DNA of 14,605 nt from Nitrospirota bacterium (GTDB lineage: Bacteria > Nitrospirota > Thermodesulfovibrionia > Thermodesulfovibrionales > JdFR-88). The notes under the pieces are model-generated. The model had not been told where the DNA came from, did not search any database, and saw nothing but the letters and a program-made list of their open reading frames with translations. The position numbers and the translations under genes are program-made. Of this stretch, positions 1 to 6,394 are shown one piece after another. The stretch lies in NCBI GenBank assembly GCA_021790695.1, contig JAJYGJ010000058.1:1-14605 (forward strand), in the 5' to 3' direction. Positions within the stretch are counted from its first letter, which is position 1. Each line of letters starts with the position of its first letter.

Positions 1-78
1 CGGGGAAGGGTTTTTGTCAAAAAAATGACTGGAACATGCCTCAAAATCGGGAATTTTATAAAAGGCACGGAAAAATGG

Positions 79-130
79 TTCCCGCCGGAGCCTGCCCTCG
101 AATGTCGTAGTCGGGGGCTGGAATGACGAA
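79..130. repeat. Possible REP-like dispersed repeat element
   Basis: On the minus strand the sequence begins TTCGTCATTCCAGCCCCCGA and ends in GGCTCCGGCGGGAA, with an imperfect inverted repeat AGCC-TG-CCC / GGGGGCT (89-97 and 113-119). Intergenic elements of the type GTCATTCC...GGGAA are common dispersed repeats in proteobacterial genomes. Only one copy is visible here, so its repeat status is a guess from resemblance. Confidence 0.35.
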
Positions 131-202
131 GAGGGCTGGATTTTTACCGCGCCTGGCTTGCGCCGAAAGGCTTTTTTGACGGCGATGCGCCCTGCGATCG
201 AA

Positions 203-233
203 AATAGGGCCGCCCTTGAGGGGCGGCCCTATT
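203..233 (-). terminator. Strong hairpin terminator after flgE
   Basis: AATAGGGCCGCCC (203-215) and GGGCGGCCCTATT (221-233) form a perfect 13-bp stem with a 5-base loop, 30 bases beyond the flgE stop. On the minus strand the stem ends in TATTTT. The symmetric A/T flanks mean it may work in both directions. Confidence 0.85.
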
Positions 234-262
234 CGGGGCAAACGGCCGGTTTTCGGGCCGGG

Positions 263-1522
263 TTACTGTTTCATGTTCACCAGTGTCTGAAGGAGTTGCT
301 CCTCGGTGGTGACCATCTTGGAATCCGCCTCGTAAGCGCTCTGCGCGGCGATCATCTTTACAAACTGGTCGGACTGCGACACGTTGCTCTCCTCCAGGCT
401 GCCGGAAAGGACGTTGCCCAAACCGGCCGTGCCGGGCTTTCCTATCACGGCAAGCCCCGACGCATCGGTCTGTTGGAACAGGTTGCCGTCCACCGTGTCA
501 AGCGAGTCCGGGGCCGGGAATTTGGTGAGGGCGATCTGCCCCGCGACCTTGTTCTGCCCGTTGGTGAAAGTCGCGTTTATCACGCCCGTCTTGTCGATGG
601 TGTATTTTGACAGCGTCCCCGTGGAGTAGCCGTCCTCCGTCGCGCTCAAAACGGCGAAATCCGCGTTGTACTGCGTCGAGGCGCTGCCGGTCGCGCCGTA
701 ATTAAACGCGATCGTCTGCGGGCTGGTGACGCCGGCGCCAAAGTCGAAACCGATGCTCGTACCGGTCGCGTTCGAGAGCGCCCCCGTATCGTCAAACGTA
801 AGCACGGTCGGGACGGCGACGCCATTCACCACCGGGTTATCCTCCACAAGGTTGCCGGAGGAGTCCGTGTGGGCGTAGTAGACATCCCAGCTATTGGCCG
901 CCGTCTTGCAAAAATATGCCGTTACGGGATGGGAGCCGCCCTGGGAGTCGTACACGTTGACCGATGTGGAATAATTATAGTTTGACGGCACGTTGTTTGT
1001 AATCGAGAAGGCGCTGCCCTGGATCGCGCCCCCGGCGTTCAAGTTTACGTCCATGCTGACGTTTGCGGTCAGCTTGGCCGGGACCTGGGAAGTGGTCAGG
1101 TTCAGATTGCCCAGGGTGTCGCTTATATTGCCGTTTGCGTCCACCTGGTAGCCCTGCAGATAATTGCCCTTCTGGTCAACGATGTTTCCATCCTTGTCCG
1201 TGGTGAATTGCCCGTTCCTTGTATAATATTGGCCGCCTGTCCCGGACAGCGTGAAAAAACCGTTTCCGTCGATGGCCATGTCCAGGGTATTGCCGGTCGT
1301 ATCGAGCGTGCCCTGTGCAAAACTCGGCGTGACGCCCATGACCGCCACGCCGCCGCCGGCCTGCTGCCCCTCGAGCGACTGGGTGAGCACGTCCCCGAAG
1401 AGCGTGCGGCTCTCCTTGAACCCGTAAGTATTCTGGTTTGTCAGGTTGTTGCTGATGACCGAAAGCTGAGTTTCCAGGGCGTTCAGACCGCTTACCGCGG
1501 TATACATCGCAGAACTTGCCAT
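263..1522 (-). CDS. flgE: Flagellar hook protein FlgE
   Basis: A 419-residue axial protein that polymerises into the hook. The N-terminus has the rod/hook signature MYTAVSGLNALETQLSVISN followed by NLTNQNTYGFKESRTLFGD. The D1 region continues with NGFFTLSGTGGQYYTRNGQF. The FlgE D2 domain is recognisable at about 170-290 (SVNVYDSQGGSHPVTAYF, NSWDVYYAHTDSSGN). The C-terminus is the axial motif LEESNVSQSDQFVKMIAAQS and AYEADSKMVTTEEQLLQTLV. The D2 domain and length favour FlgE over FlgF or FlgG. ATG 1522 is preceded by AGGAGG with 9 bases spacing. It is the last gene before a strong hairpin terminator. Confidence 0.95.
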   Translation of the reverse strand: MASSAMYTAVSGLNALETQLSVISNNLTNQNTYGFKESRTLFGDVLTQSLEGQQAGGGVAVMGVTPSFAQGTLDTTGNTLDMAIDGNGFFTLSGTGGQYYTRNGQFTTDKDGNIVDQKGNYLQGYQVDANGNISDTLGNLNLTTSQVPAKLTANVSMDVNLNAGGAIQGSAFSITNNVPSNYNYSTSVNVYDSQGGSHPVTAYFCKTAANSWDVYYAHTDSSGNLVEDNPVVNGVAVPTVLTFDDTGALSNATGTSIGFDFGAGVTSPQTIAFNYGATGSASTQYNADFAVLSATEDGYSTGTLSKYTIDKTGVINATFTNGQNKVAGQIALTKFPAPDSLDTVDGNLFQQTDASGLAVIGKPGTAGLGNVLSGSLEESNVSQSDQFVKMIAAQSAYEADSKMVTTEEQLLQTLVNMKQ

Positions 1523-1537
1523 CCCGGCTTTCCTCCT

Positions 1538-1948
1538 TTATTTGCTGTTTGTTATTTCAGTCACGTCGCTCATATTGACGCTCGTATTATCCGCCAGGAG
1601 CAGACTGGTCTGACCGTTCGCAAGCGAAACGCCCGTCACCTCTGTAAGACCGTTGGACGCCGCCGTCCCGACGTATTTGCCTATGAGGCTGCTGGCCATG
1701 TTATTGGAGAGGCCGGCCACCTCCGAGTTCAGGCTGCTCAACTGGTCAAGCTGGCTGAACTGGGCAAGCTGCGCCGCGAACTGCGTGTTGTCTATCGGCT
1801 GAAGCGGGTCCTGGTACTGGAGCTGGGCCGTGAGGAGCTGCAAAAACTCGTTTTGAAGCGAACTGGCGCTCGGCAGGCCCGAAGACGACGACTGGCCCGT
1901 GCTTGTCGAGGTCGAGGCATTTGTGGTCAACGCAGAGGATATATCCAT
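1538..1948 (-). CDS. flgD: Flagellar hook assembly cap protein FlgD, short form
   Basis: A 136-residue hook cap scaffold that guides FlgE polymerisation. A Ser/Thr-rich N-terminus (secretion region) is followed by the diagnostic core FLQLLTAQLQYQDPLQPIDN and TQFAAQLAQFSQLDQL at about 35-70, then SSLIGKYVGT. The C-terminal part after SLIGK is only about 45 residues, whereas enteric FlgD (about 230 residues) has a full tudor/Fn3-like module there. A short FlgD like this is seen in Bacillus and several other phyla, so it need not be truncated. ATG 1948 is chosen by its strong RBS. flgE starts 15 bases after its stop. Confidence 0.92.
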   Translation of the reverse strand: MDISSALTTNASTSTSTGQSSSSGLPSASSLQNEFLQLLTAQLQYQDPLQPIDNTQFAAQLAQFSQLDQLSSLNSEVAGLSNNMASSLIGKYVGTAASNGLTEVTGVSLANGQTSLLLADNTSVNMSDVTEITNSK

Positions 1949-1956
1949 GAAATCCA

Positions 1957-1963
1957 CCTCCTT
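1957..1963 (-). promoter_or_regulatory. RBS that selects the flgD ATG
   Basis: AAGGAGG lies 8 bases before ATG 1948. The longer frame from TTG 1972 would translate through this site as EKEV and has no RBS of its own. Confidence 0.85.
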
Positions 1964-1964
1964 C

Positions 1965-3641
1965 TCATGCAAACAGACTCAAGAGTCCGGCGCCAGCCCC
2001 GTCTCTATCGCCGGGGGCGCGGCCGGGCGCGGCCGGGGCGGGCTGCCCGGTCTGAAGCTCCCCGGTTTTTTCCACCCTGGAGGTCCCGCCGTTCTTGCCC
2101 GCGCCCTCGCGCCATTCTTTTTTCCCGTTTCTCAAAGATACTGAAAAACTCCCGACATTTATCCCTTCACCAGCCAGCTTGCTTATGATGCTTCGCAGGT
2201 TGGCCTCGACCGCTTCCTTCCCCATGAATTCGGACGCGTTTATATGGGCATTTACATGACCCTTGCCGAGGAAAAGCCTTATGTCCATCTTCCCCAGTCC
2301 ATCAGGCTCTATCCTCACCTCGATCGATTTGGCGTCCTGCCTGGTTACCGTGAAAGGTTCATCCGCGGCGGCGTAAGCGCCTGACGCGGCCGGCCGGCCC
2401 GAAAACGCCGGGTTCGAACCCCCGGGGTCCTTTGCCCCGCCATGAAGACCGGCCCCGCCTTGAAAACCGGCACCGCCTTGAGTTTGTGCCGCCGGCGACG
2501 ATGACTGCACCCCCGTCTGACCGGATGTCTGGCCCCCCGTCTGGCCCGGAGTCTGTCCCGGGTGATCGGTCGCCCCCCCGCGCAGAATGCCCGAATGGTC
2601 CTGCGCCTGACCTGTCAGTTGTCCGCCCGGAGGCAGATGCGCTGATGAGGTCTTCTGCGAACCGGCAGCTCCCAAACCTGCAAACCGGACCGCCGGCCGA
2701 TATTCCGGATGGCCGCCGGCGCGGCCCGCTCCGCCGGCACGGCCTGCTCCGCACTGGTCCGGGCCGGACTGGTCCGCGCCGGACTGGTCCGCGGAACTTT
2801 GAATACCAGGCGCGCCGGAGGCCTGCTCACTACCGGGCTGTCCGCCAAGCTGCTGGCAGCCCTTGGCGCCGGCCTGAAGGCCTTCTTTTCCAATGGCCGC
2901 TCCGGCCCCGGCGCCATTAGCGGGGTCACCCGTGAATTGTGTTCCCGCAGCGTTCGCGGGCGACTGCGATTCGTCCGGCCCGGCCGTCCCGTCGTTCGCA
3001 GCCCGGGTATTGCCGGGCTTCGGCCCGCGATCGTTGAAATTAACACCCTGAAACGCGGGAGTGGCGGCCGCGCCTTTACCCGGCAATTTCTTCTCCGCCG
3101 TGGGGACCTGTCCCGTGGGGGCCTGTCCCTGGTCTTTAATGTCCTTCGACTTGGGTTTTCCGGAGTCCTTCGATGACGACGCGCCCGCCCCGTCCGCGGA
3201 CGAGGCCGCATTCTTTCCGGACTGGGACGGGACTTTGTCCGACGCGTCCTGTTGGACGCCGGCTTTTTTGTCAGCCTCAGCCGGAGCCGCCCCGGATTTT
3301 TGTTCTTGAGCGGACGAAAAGGCCGATCCCCGCCCGGCCTCTGAAGAAGACGCGGACTCCGGAGCGCAAGACGCCTGGTACCCCGTCGGGGAGGGCGTCA
3401 TGGACTGCGGGGAAGGCGCGCCGTCAATCCGGTCCGCGCCGGCGTCGCTGCTTGCAGCCGCGCTGCTGGCAGCCATCATATCCGAGACCGTCTGTTCAAA
3501 CTGGCCCGGCCCGCCAAGCGGCTGGCCGCCAGGCGGCTGGTCGCCAAGTGACTGGATGCCAGGCGGCTGGCCGCCAAGCGGCTGGCCGCCAAGCGGCTGG
3601 ATGCCACCCGCATTAACCGCGATGTCCATGTTGCCTGTCAT
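1965..3641 (-). CDS. fliK: Flagellar hook-length control protein FliK
   Basis: A 558-residue secreted molecular ruler that also switches export specificity from hook to filament proteins. Residues 1-425 are low complexity, rich in Gly, Ala, Gln, Ser and Pro and almost without hydrophobics. They contain tandem peptide repeats: six QPLGG-like pentads (15-44), three DQSGA-like pentads (285-299), GQT triads (362-377) and GGAGFQ-like hexads (389-406). Residues 428-510 form the conserved C-terminal switch domain (Flg_hook): AKSIEVRIEPDGLGKMDIRL, HVNAHINASEFMGKEAVEAN, then SIISKLAGEGINVGSFSV. A disordered basic tail follows. Start ATG 3641 has GGAGG 7 bases upstream; ATG 3629 is a less likely alternative. 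The gene is first after its own sigma-54 promoter. Its stop lies 17 bases before the flgD ATG, inside the flgD RBS region. Confidence 0.92.
   Translation of the reverse strand: MTGNMDIAVNAGGIQPLGGQPLGGQPPGIQSLGDQPPGGQPLGGPGQFEQTVSDMMAASSAAASSDAGADRIDGAPSPQSMTPSPTGYQASCAPESASSSEAGRGSAFSSAQEQKSGAAPAEADKKAGVQQDASDKVPSQSGKNAASSADGAGASSSKDSGKPKSKDIKDQGQAPTGQVPTAEKKLPGKGAAATPAFQGVNFNDRGPKPGNTRAANDGTAGPDESQSPANAAGTQFTGDPANGAGAGAAIGKEGLQAGAKGCQQLGGQPGSEQASGAPGIQSSADQSGADQSGPDQCGAGRAGGAGRAGGHPEYRPAVRFAGLGAAGSQKTSSAHLPPGGQLTGQAQDHSGILRGGATDHPGQTPGQTGGQTSGQTGVQSSSPAAQTQGGAGFQGGAGLHGGAKDPGGSNPAFSGRPAASGAYAAADEPFTVTRQDAKSIEVRIEPDGLGKMDIRLFLGKGHVNAHINASEFMGKEAVEANLRSIISKLAGEGINVGSFSVSLRNGKKEWREGAGKNGGTSRVEKTGELQTGQPAPAAPGRAPGDRDGAGAGLLSLFA
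2424..2558. repeat. GQT-triad and GGAGFQ-hexad repeats in fliK
   Basis: Residues 362-377 read GQTPGQTGGQTSGQTG (2511-2558), and residues 389-406 read GGAGFQ-GGAGLH-GGAKDP (2424-2477). They lie at the end of the unstructured ruler part, just before the switch domain. Confidence 0.75.
2712..2789. repeat. Repeats in fliK coding for DQSGA and GRAGG units
   Basis: Three 15-bp units encode DQSGA, DQSGP and DQCGA (residues 285-299), followed by two GRAGG copies (300-310). The core on the plus strand is ACTGGTCCG with a 15-base period. Confidence 0.8.
3510..3599. repeat. 15-bp tandem repeats in fliK coding for QPLGG pentads
   Basis: Six consecutive 15-bp units, with a core like CGGCTGGCCGCCAAG on the plus strand, encode QPLGG, QPLGG, QPPGI, QSLGD, QPPGG and QPLGG (FliK residues 15-44). 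Some units are identical, some have drifted. Confidence 0.9.
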
Positions 3642-3666
3642 CGGAAAGCCTCCACTCCGAATACAT

Positions 3667-3714
3667 TAATTTCATTCACGTCGAATACATAAGTTTCATT
3701 CACGTCGAATACAT
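3667..3714. repeat. 24-bp tandem repeat in the predicted fliK leader
   Basis: Two units, 3667-3690 and 3691-3714, share TTCATTCACGTCGAATACAT (plus strand), and a partial third unit (about 3653-3666, CACTCCGAATACAT) runs on with the same 24-base period towards the fliK RBS. On the minus strand each full unit reads ATGTATTCGACGTGAATGAA, so each contains ATG-TAT-TCG-ACG-TGA. Confidence 0.9.
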
Positions 3715-3715
3715 T

Positions 3716-3731
3716 ATCAATTTGTATGCCA
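3716..3731 (-). promoter_or_regulatory. Sigma-54 (-24/-12) promoter of the fliK-flgD-flgE unit
   Basis: The minus strand reads TGGCATACAAATTGAT. It keeps the -24 TGGCA and the -12 TTG at exact sigma-54 spacing, and deviates at the same -12 position (GA for GC) as the flgB promoter. The fliK ATG is about 75 bases downstream, giving a predicted leader of roughly 65 bases. Confidence 0.75.
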
Positions 3732-3861
3732 GCACATTCCAGCGTGAATGCCGGCCCGTATGCTGCATGCCGGAGCAATCTCAAATTGAACAAAAAGCGG
3801 GCGCGCCGCGGGCCCGAATCCCGAAATTCTTCGATAACTAAGCGGATTATAAGAATAATAT

Positions 3862-3888
3862 AAAAAAAGCCCTTCCGGGTCCGCTTTA
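3862..3888 (-). terminator. Probable intrinsic terminator after the motE-like gene
   Basis: On the minus strand ACCCGGAAGGGCTTTTTTT follows the motE-like stop by about 65 bases: a CCC/GGG stem closed by a GGAA tetraloop, extendable by AAAG/CTTT with a bulge, then seven T. The stem is short and imperfect, so termination may be partial. Confidence 0.45.
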
Positions 3889-3951
3889 AAAGTGCGTCCT
3901 GATAGTATCGAAGTCCGGCGGGGCGGGATCGGGAGCGTGAGGGAGAAAGAT

Positions 3952-4521
3952 TTACCTGGGGATGGGAATTTTTTTCCCCATCCCGAGCATTGCGCCCGAT
4001 ATCTCGGCGACTTTCGACGGGGACATATTAGCCATTACCGCCGCGGCCTTTCGGGGCTGCATCCTGAGCATTATTTTTACTGCCGTATCCAGATCGAGCC
4101 CCGAAATCGCGGCGGCCGTATTTGCAGGTGGCATTGCCGCGTAAACGGCCACGAGACGGGCGATATTCCGGCCGGATGCGGACTTGAACTCTTTAAGCGC
4201 GGCCTGCACCTGCGCGAGAAGGTTTTCGTATTTGGTAATCCTGAGGTCTATGTCCTTTTTGAGCGCCTGAAGTCTTTGCCGGGATATCCGGAGCGCCTCT
4301 TCGCGGGCTTGAAGCCCATGCTCCTGCCGCCCGCCGTTGCCCGCGTCTATCCTGTAAACCGGCTGAAGGGCGAAGGCGGATACCGGAAATAGCAGCATGG
4401 CTGCCAGCATCATGGATGCCAGCATCATGGATGCCAGCAGCCATGCCGCGAACACCATGGCCACCGGCCGCATGGGGGCGGTCAAAAACCCGGGGGGCCC
4501 TTCCGCGCGGCGCGCGTTCAT
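3952..4521 (-). CDS. MotE/YlxF-family protein with MgtE N-domain, secreted or membrane-anchored
   Basis: A 189-residue protein. Residues 20-51 form a hydrophobic signal or anchor ending PVSAFA before LQPVYRID, which looks like a signal-peptidase site. Residues 65-120 are coiled coil (EEALRISRQRLQALKKDIDL). The C-terminal 65 residues resemble the MgtE intracellular N domain (VAVYAAMPPANTAAAISGLD; LRMQPRKAAAVMANMSPSKV). This architecture and position between fliJ and fliK match MotE in Gram-negatives and YlxF in Bacillus. MotE is described as a chaperone for the periplasmic stator-associated protein MotC in Sinorhizobium; whether it has this job here is unknown. The hydrophobic segment contains LASMM repeats from a 15-bp tandem duplication. 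Another in-frame ATG at 4473 is possible but lacks an RBS. A probable terminator follows. Confidence 0.85.
   Translation of the reverse strand: MNARRAEGPPGFLTAPMRPVAMVFAAWLLASMMLASMMLAAMLLFPVSAFALQPVYRIDAGNGGRQEHGLQAREEALRISRQRLQALKKDIDLRITKYENLLAQVQAALKEFKSASGRNIARLVAVYAAMPPANTAAAISGLDLDTAVKIMLRMQPRKAAAVMANMSPSKVAEISGAMLGMGKKIPIPR
4403..4432. repeat. 15-bp tandem repeat in the signal segment of the motE-like gene
   Basis: GCCAGCATCATGGAT occurs twice in tandem (4403-4417 and 4418-4432, plus strand), with degenerate further copies on either side (about 4391-4402 and 4433-4446). It encodes the LASMM-LASMM-LAAM run in the hydrophobic core. Confidence 0.85.
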
Positions 4522-4955
4522 TTGTTTACCCTCCTGACGACGGTATTAAAGTCCATTTCTTTTTGTTCGAGGCATTCTTTTTCCCGCAGTTCCTCGCCGG
4601 CTATCCTGTTTCTGAGCGTTTCGAAGACGCGCTCCTCACGGTAGGCGTTCCGGAGGGCGCCCTGTTTTGCGTCCACCTCTTTCATTATCTCCGAAACCTT
4701 TCTTTCCTGTTCCTTTATGCCCTTGTCCAGGTAGATTATGTAGTTGCTGAGGAGTTCGAGCTTGCCGGCATCGGGACTCGGGCCGGATTGAATGCCGTCC
4801 ATGATCGCCATGTTCTCGGCGAGCTTCGCGTTCAGACCGTCCAGTTTTCCCATCTCCGCCTGCAGCTTCTCCCTGGCCTTCCTCATCTCGATGGACATCT
4901 GCTCCTTCACTACGCCCTTCCATTGCAGTATCCTGGAAATCTTCTTGCTTGTCAT
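4518..4955 (-). CDS. fliJ: Flagellar export chaperone/ATPase stalk protein FliJ
   Basis: A 145-residue, highly charged, almost wholly helical protein predicted to form an antiparallel coiled coil (MRKAREKLQAEMGKLDGLNA; IKEQERKVSEIMKEVDAKQG). FliJ is the gamma-like stalk that inserts in the FliI hexamer and contacts FlhA. Sequence identity within the family is low, so the call rests on size, coiled-coil character and its position directly after fliI with a TAATG overlap. A near-invariant FliJ feature, the C-terminal helix with EELREKECLEQKEMD, is consistent. Its stop overlaps the next gene's ATG by four bases (ATGA). Confidence 0.88.
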   Translation of the reverse strand: MTSKKISRILQWKGVVKEQMSIEMRKAREKLQAEMGKLDGLNAKLAENMAIMDGIQSGPSPDAGKLELLSNYIIYLDKGIKEQERKVSEIMKEVDAKQGALRNAYREERVFETLRNRIAGEELREKECLEQKEMDFNTVVRRVNK

Positions 4956-6370
4956 TAAGCCGCCCCGCTCTTTTTCTCGATATCTCCGAAGATATAATAA
5001 AGCCCCTGTATGCTGTCGGCCATGTCCCGTCTTTCGTTCATGTCCTGCCTGAGATAATCCCTGAGCTTGTCGATCACGCTGACGGCGTAATCCACCCTCG
5101 GATTGGAGCCCGTCTTGTAAGCGCCAAGGTTTATCATGTCCTCCATCTTTTTGAAGGTCGCCATGGCCTCCATGAATTTGGAGGCGTACTTACGGTGCCT
5201 ATCGTCCACGATGTCCGGCATGAGCCTGCTTATGCTCTGAAGGACGTCGATGGACGGGTAATGGTTCTCCATTGCGAGGCTGCGGGACAGCACGATATGG
5301 CCGTCAAGGATGGCCCTGGCCGCGTCCGCAACCGGGTCGGACATGTCGTCTCCCTCCGCAAGGACGGTGTAGATGCCGGTGATGCTGCCCGCCCCTTCCC
5401 CCGTGCCCGCGCGTTCGAGTATCTTGGGGAGCAGCGCGAACACGGACGGGGTATAGCCCTTTGTGGTCGGCGGCTCCCCGACGGCAAGCCCTATCTCCCT
5501 TTGCGCCTGGGCCACCCTTGTCAGCGAGTCCATGAGCAGGAGGACGTTTTCCCCGCTGTCCCTGAAATACTCCGCTATCGCGGTGGCGGCAAGCGCGGCC
5601 CTCACCTTGGCGAGCGGGGGGTTTTCCGCCGTGGAAATGACCACCACCGATTTTGCCATGCCCTCGGGGCCCAGGTCCTTTTCGATGAATTCCCGCACTT
5701 CCCTGCCGCGCTCTCCGATAAGCGCGATCACATTGACAGTGGCCTCGGTGAACCTGGCCGTCATGCCCAGCAGAACGCTTTTGCCCACGCCGGAGCCGGC
5801 CATTATGCCGATCCTCTGCCCCTTGCCGCACGTCAGCAACCCGTTAATGGCCCTTATGCCCAGGTCCAGGGGCTCCTGGATCCTCCTCCTGCCCATCGGG
5901 CTGGGAGTGGGCGCGGTAAGCGGATAATCCGTGCCCGTAACCGGGCCTTTTCCGTCCATGGGAAAGCACCTGTCGTTTATTACCCTGCCCTTCAGCCCCG
6001 GTCCCACCTTCACCGAGACGTTCTTGCCCAAAAGCTCGACCAGGCTGCCGGGTTTGATGCCCGCCAGTTCGCCCGTCGCCATCAGAAGGACGCGGCCGTC
6101 CCTGAAGCCCACGACCTCGGCATCTATCGCAACCCCGTCCTCGGCGTAAATCAGGCAGGACTCGCCGATCGCCGTGGCGATGCCGGCGGCCCTGATAATG
6201 ATGCCGGTTATTTCCGTGACCTTGCCGTAGACCCGTAAGGGATCGGTCCTTCTCGCGGCCTCTATGTACGGGGCCAGACCCATCAAAAACCCCCCGCCGC
6301 CCCTCTCAATTTCAATGCGCTCAATTCCAACGCCCCTCTTTTCAACCAGCAGTTTTTTGCCGGGGGCCAT
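4955..6370 (-). CDS. fliI: Flagellum-specific export ATPase FliI
   Basis: A 471-residue F1-beta-like ATPase that powers unfolding and loading of export substrates at the flagellar type III gate. Walker A is GSGVGKS at 192-198 and Walker B is VLLLMD ending in D281; the catalytic-Glu region GERGREVREFIE and the PSVFALLPKILERAG segment are present. The N-terminal domain begins RVYGKVTEITGIII. Two starts are possible: ATG 6370, which gives a 29-residue Lys/Glu/Gly-rich extension with a weak RBS, and ATG 6283 (MGLAPYIEAARRTDPLRVYG), which gives a 442-residue protein closer to the family norm, after a G-run. I list the longer form. The TAA overlaps the fliJ ATG by one base (TAATG). Confidence 0.95.
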   Translation of the reverse strand: MAPGKKLLVEKRGVGIERIEIERGGGGFLMGLAPYIEAARRTDPLRVYGKVTEITGIIIRAAGIATAIGESCLIYAEDGVAIDAEVVGFRDGRVLLMATGELAGIKPGSLVELLGKNVSVKVGPGLKGRVINDRCFPMDGKGPVTGTDYPLTAPTPSPMGRRRIQEPLDLGIRAINGLLTCGKGQRIGIMAGSGVGKSVLLGMTARFTEATVNVIALIGERGREVREFIEKDLGPEGMAKSVVVISTAENPPLAKVRAALAATAIAEYFRDSGENVLLLMDSLTRVAQAQREIGLAVGEPPTTKGYTPSVFALLPKILERAGTGEGAGSITGIYTVLAEGDDMSDPVADAARAILDGHIVLSRSLAMENHYPSIDVLQSISRLMPDIVDDRHRKYASKFMEAMATFKKMEDMINLGAYKTGSNPRVDYAVSVIDKLRDYLRQDMNERRDMADSIQGLYYIFGDIEKKSGAA

Positions 6371-6394
6371 ATATGAGACGGTCCCGCGGGGCCT

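Larger units (their letters stand above)
3642..3951. other. 310-base non-coding region between the basal-body and hook units
   Basis: No open frame here looks coding. Reading on the minus strand it holds, in order, the probable terminator (3862-3888), a GC-rich patch with inverted-repeat character (about 3801-3825), a CCGGCC...GCCGG imperfect palindrome (about 3752-3775), the sigma-54 promoter (3716-3731) and a 24-bp tandem repeat (3667-3714) next to the fliK RBS. The layout says the hook genes form a separate transcription unit. Confidence 0.7.

Noticed and set aside
56..241. 61-residue frame on the minus strand downstream of flgE
   Set aside because: It starts inside the terminator hairpin and runs through the possible REP-like element; its VIPAPDYD-like peptide is typical of translated intergenic repeats, not of a gene.
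1208..2188. 326-residue open frame on the plus strand
   Set aside because: Antisense to flgE, flgD and the end of fliK; Arg-rich with no recognisable domain.
2359..3309. Several Arg/Pro-rich frames on both strands over fliK
   Set aside because: fliK is very GC-rich and repetitive, so stops are rare in all frames. Only the frame with the C-terminal Flg_hook domain, RBS and operon fit is real.
3801..3825. GC-rich inverted repeat in the non-coding region, considered as a terminator or operator
   Set aside because: The palindromic run around GCGCGCC/GCGGGCCC is imperfect and not followed by a T-tract on either strand; composition alone could make it.
4949..6238. 429-residue open frame on the plus strand
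   Set aside because: It lies exactly antisense to fliI, whose protein has intact Walker motifs. Long antisense frames are expected opposite GC-rich genes; no domain is recognisable and no RBS fits.
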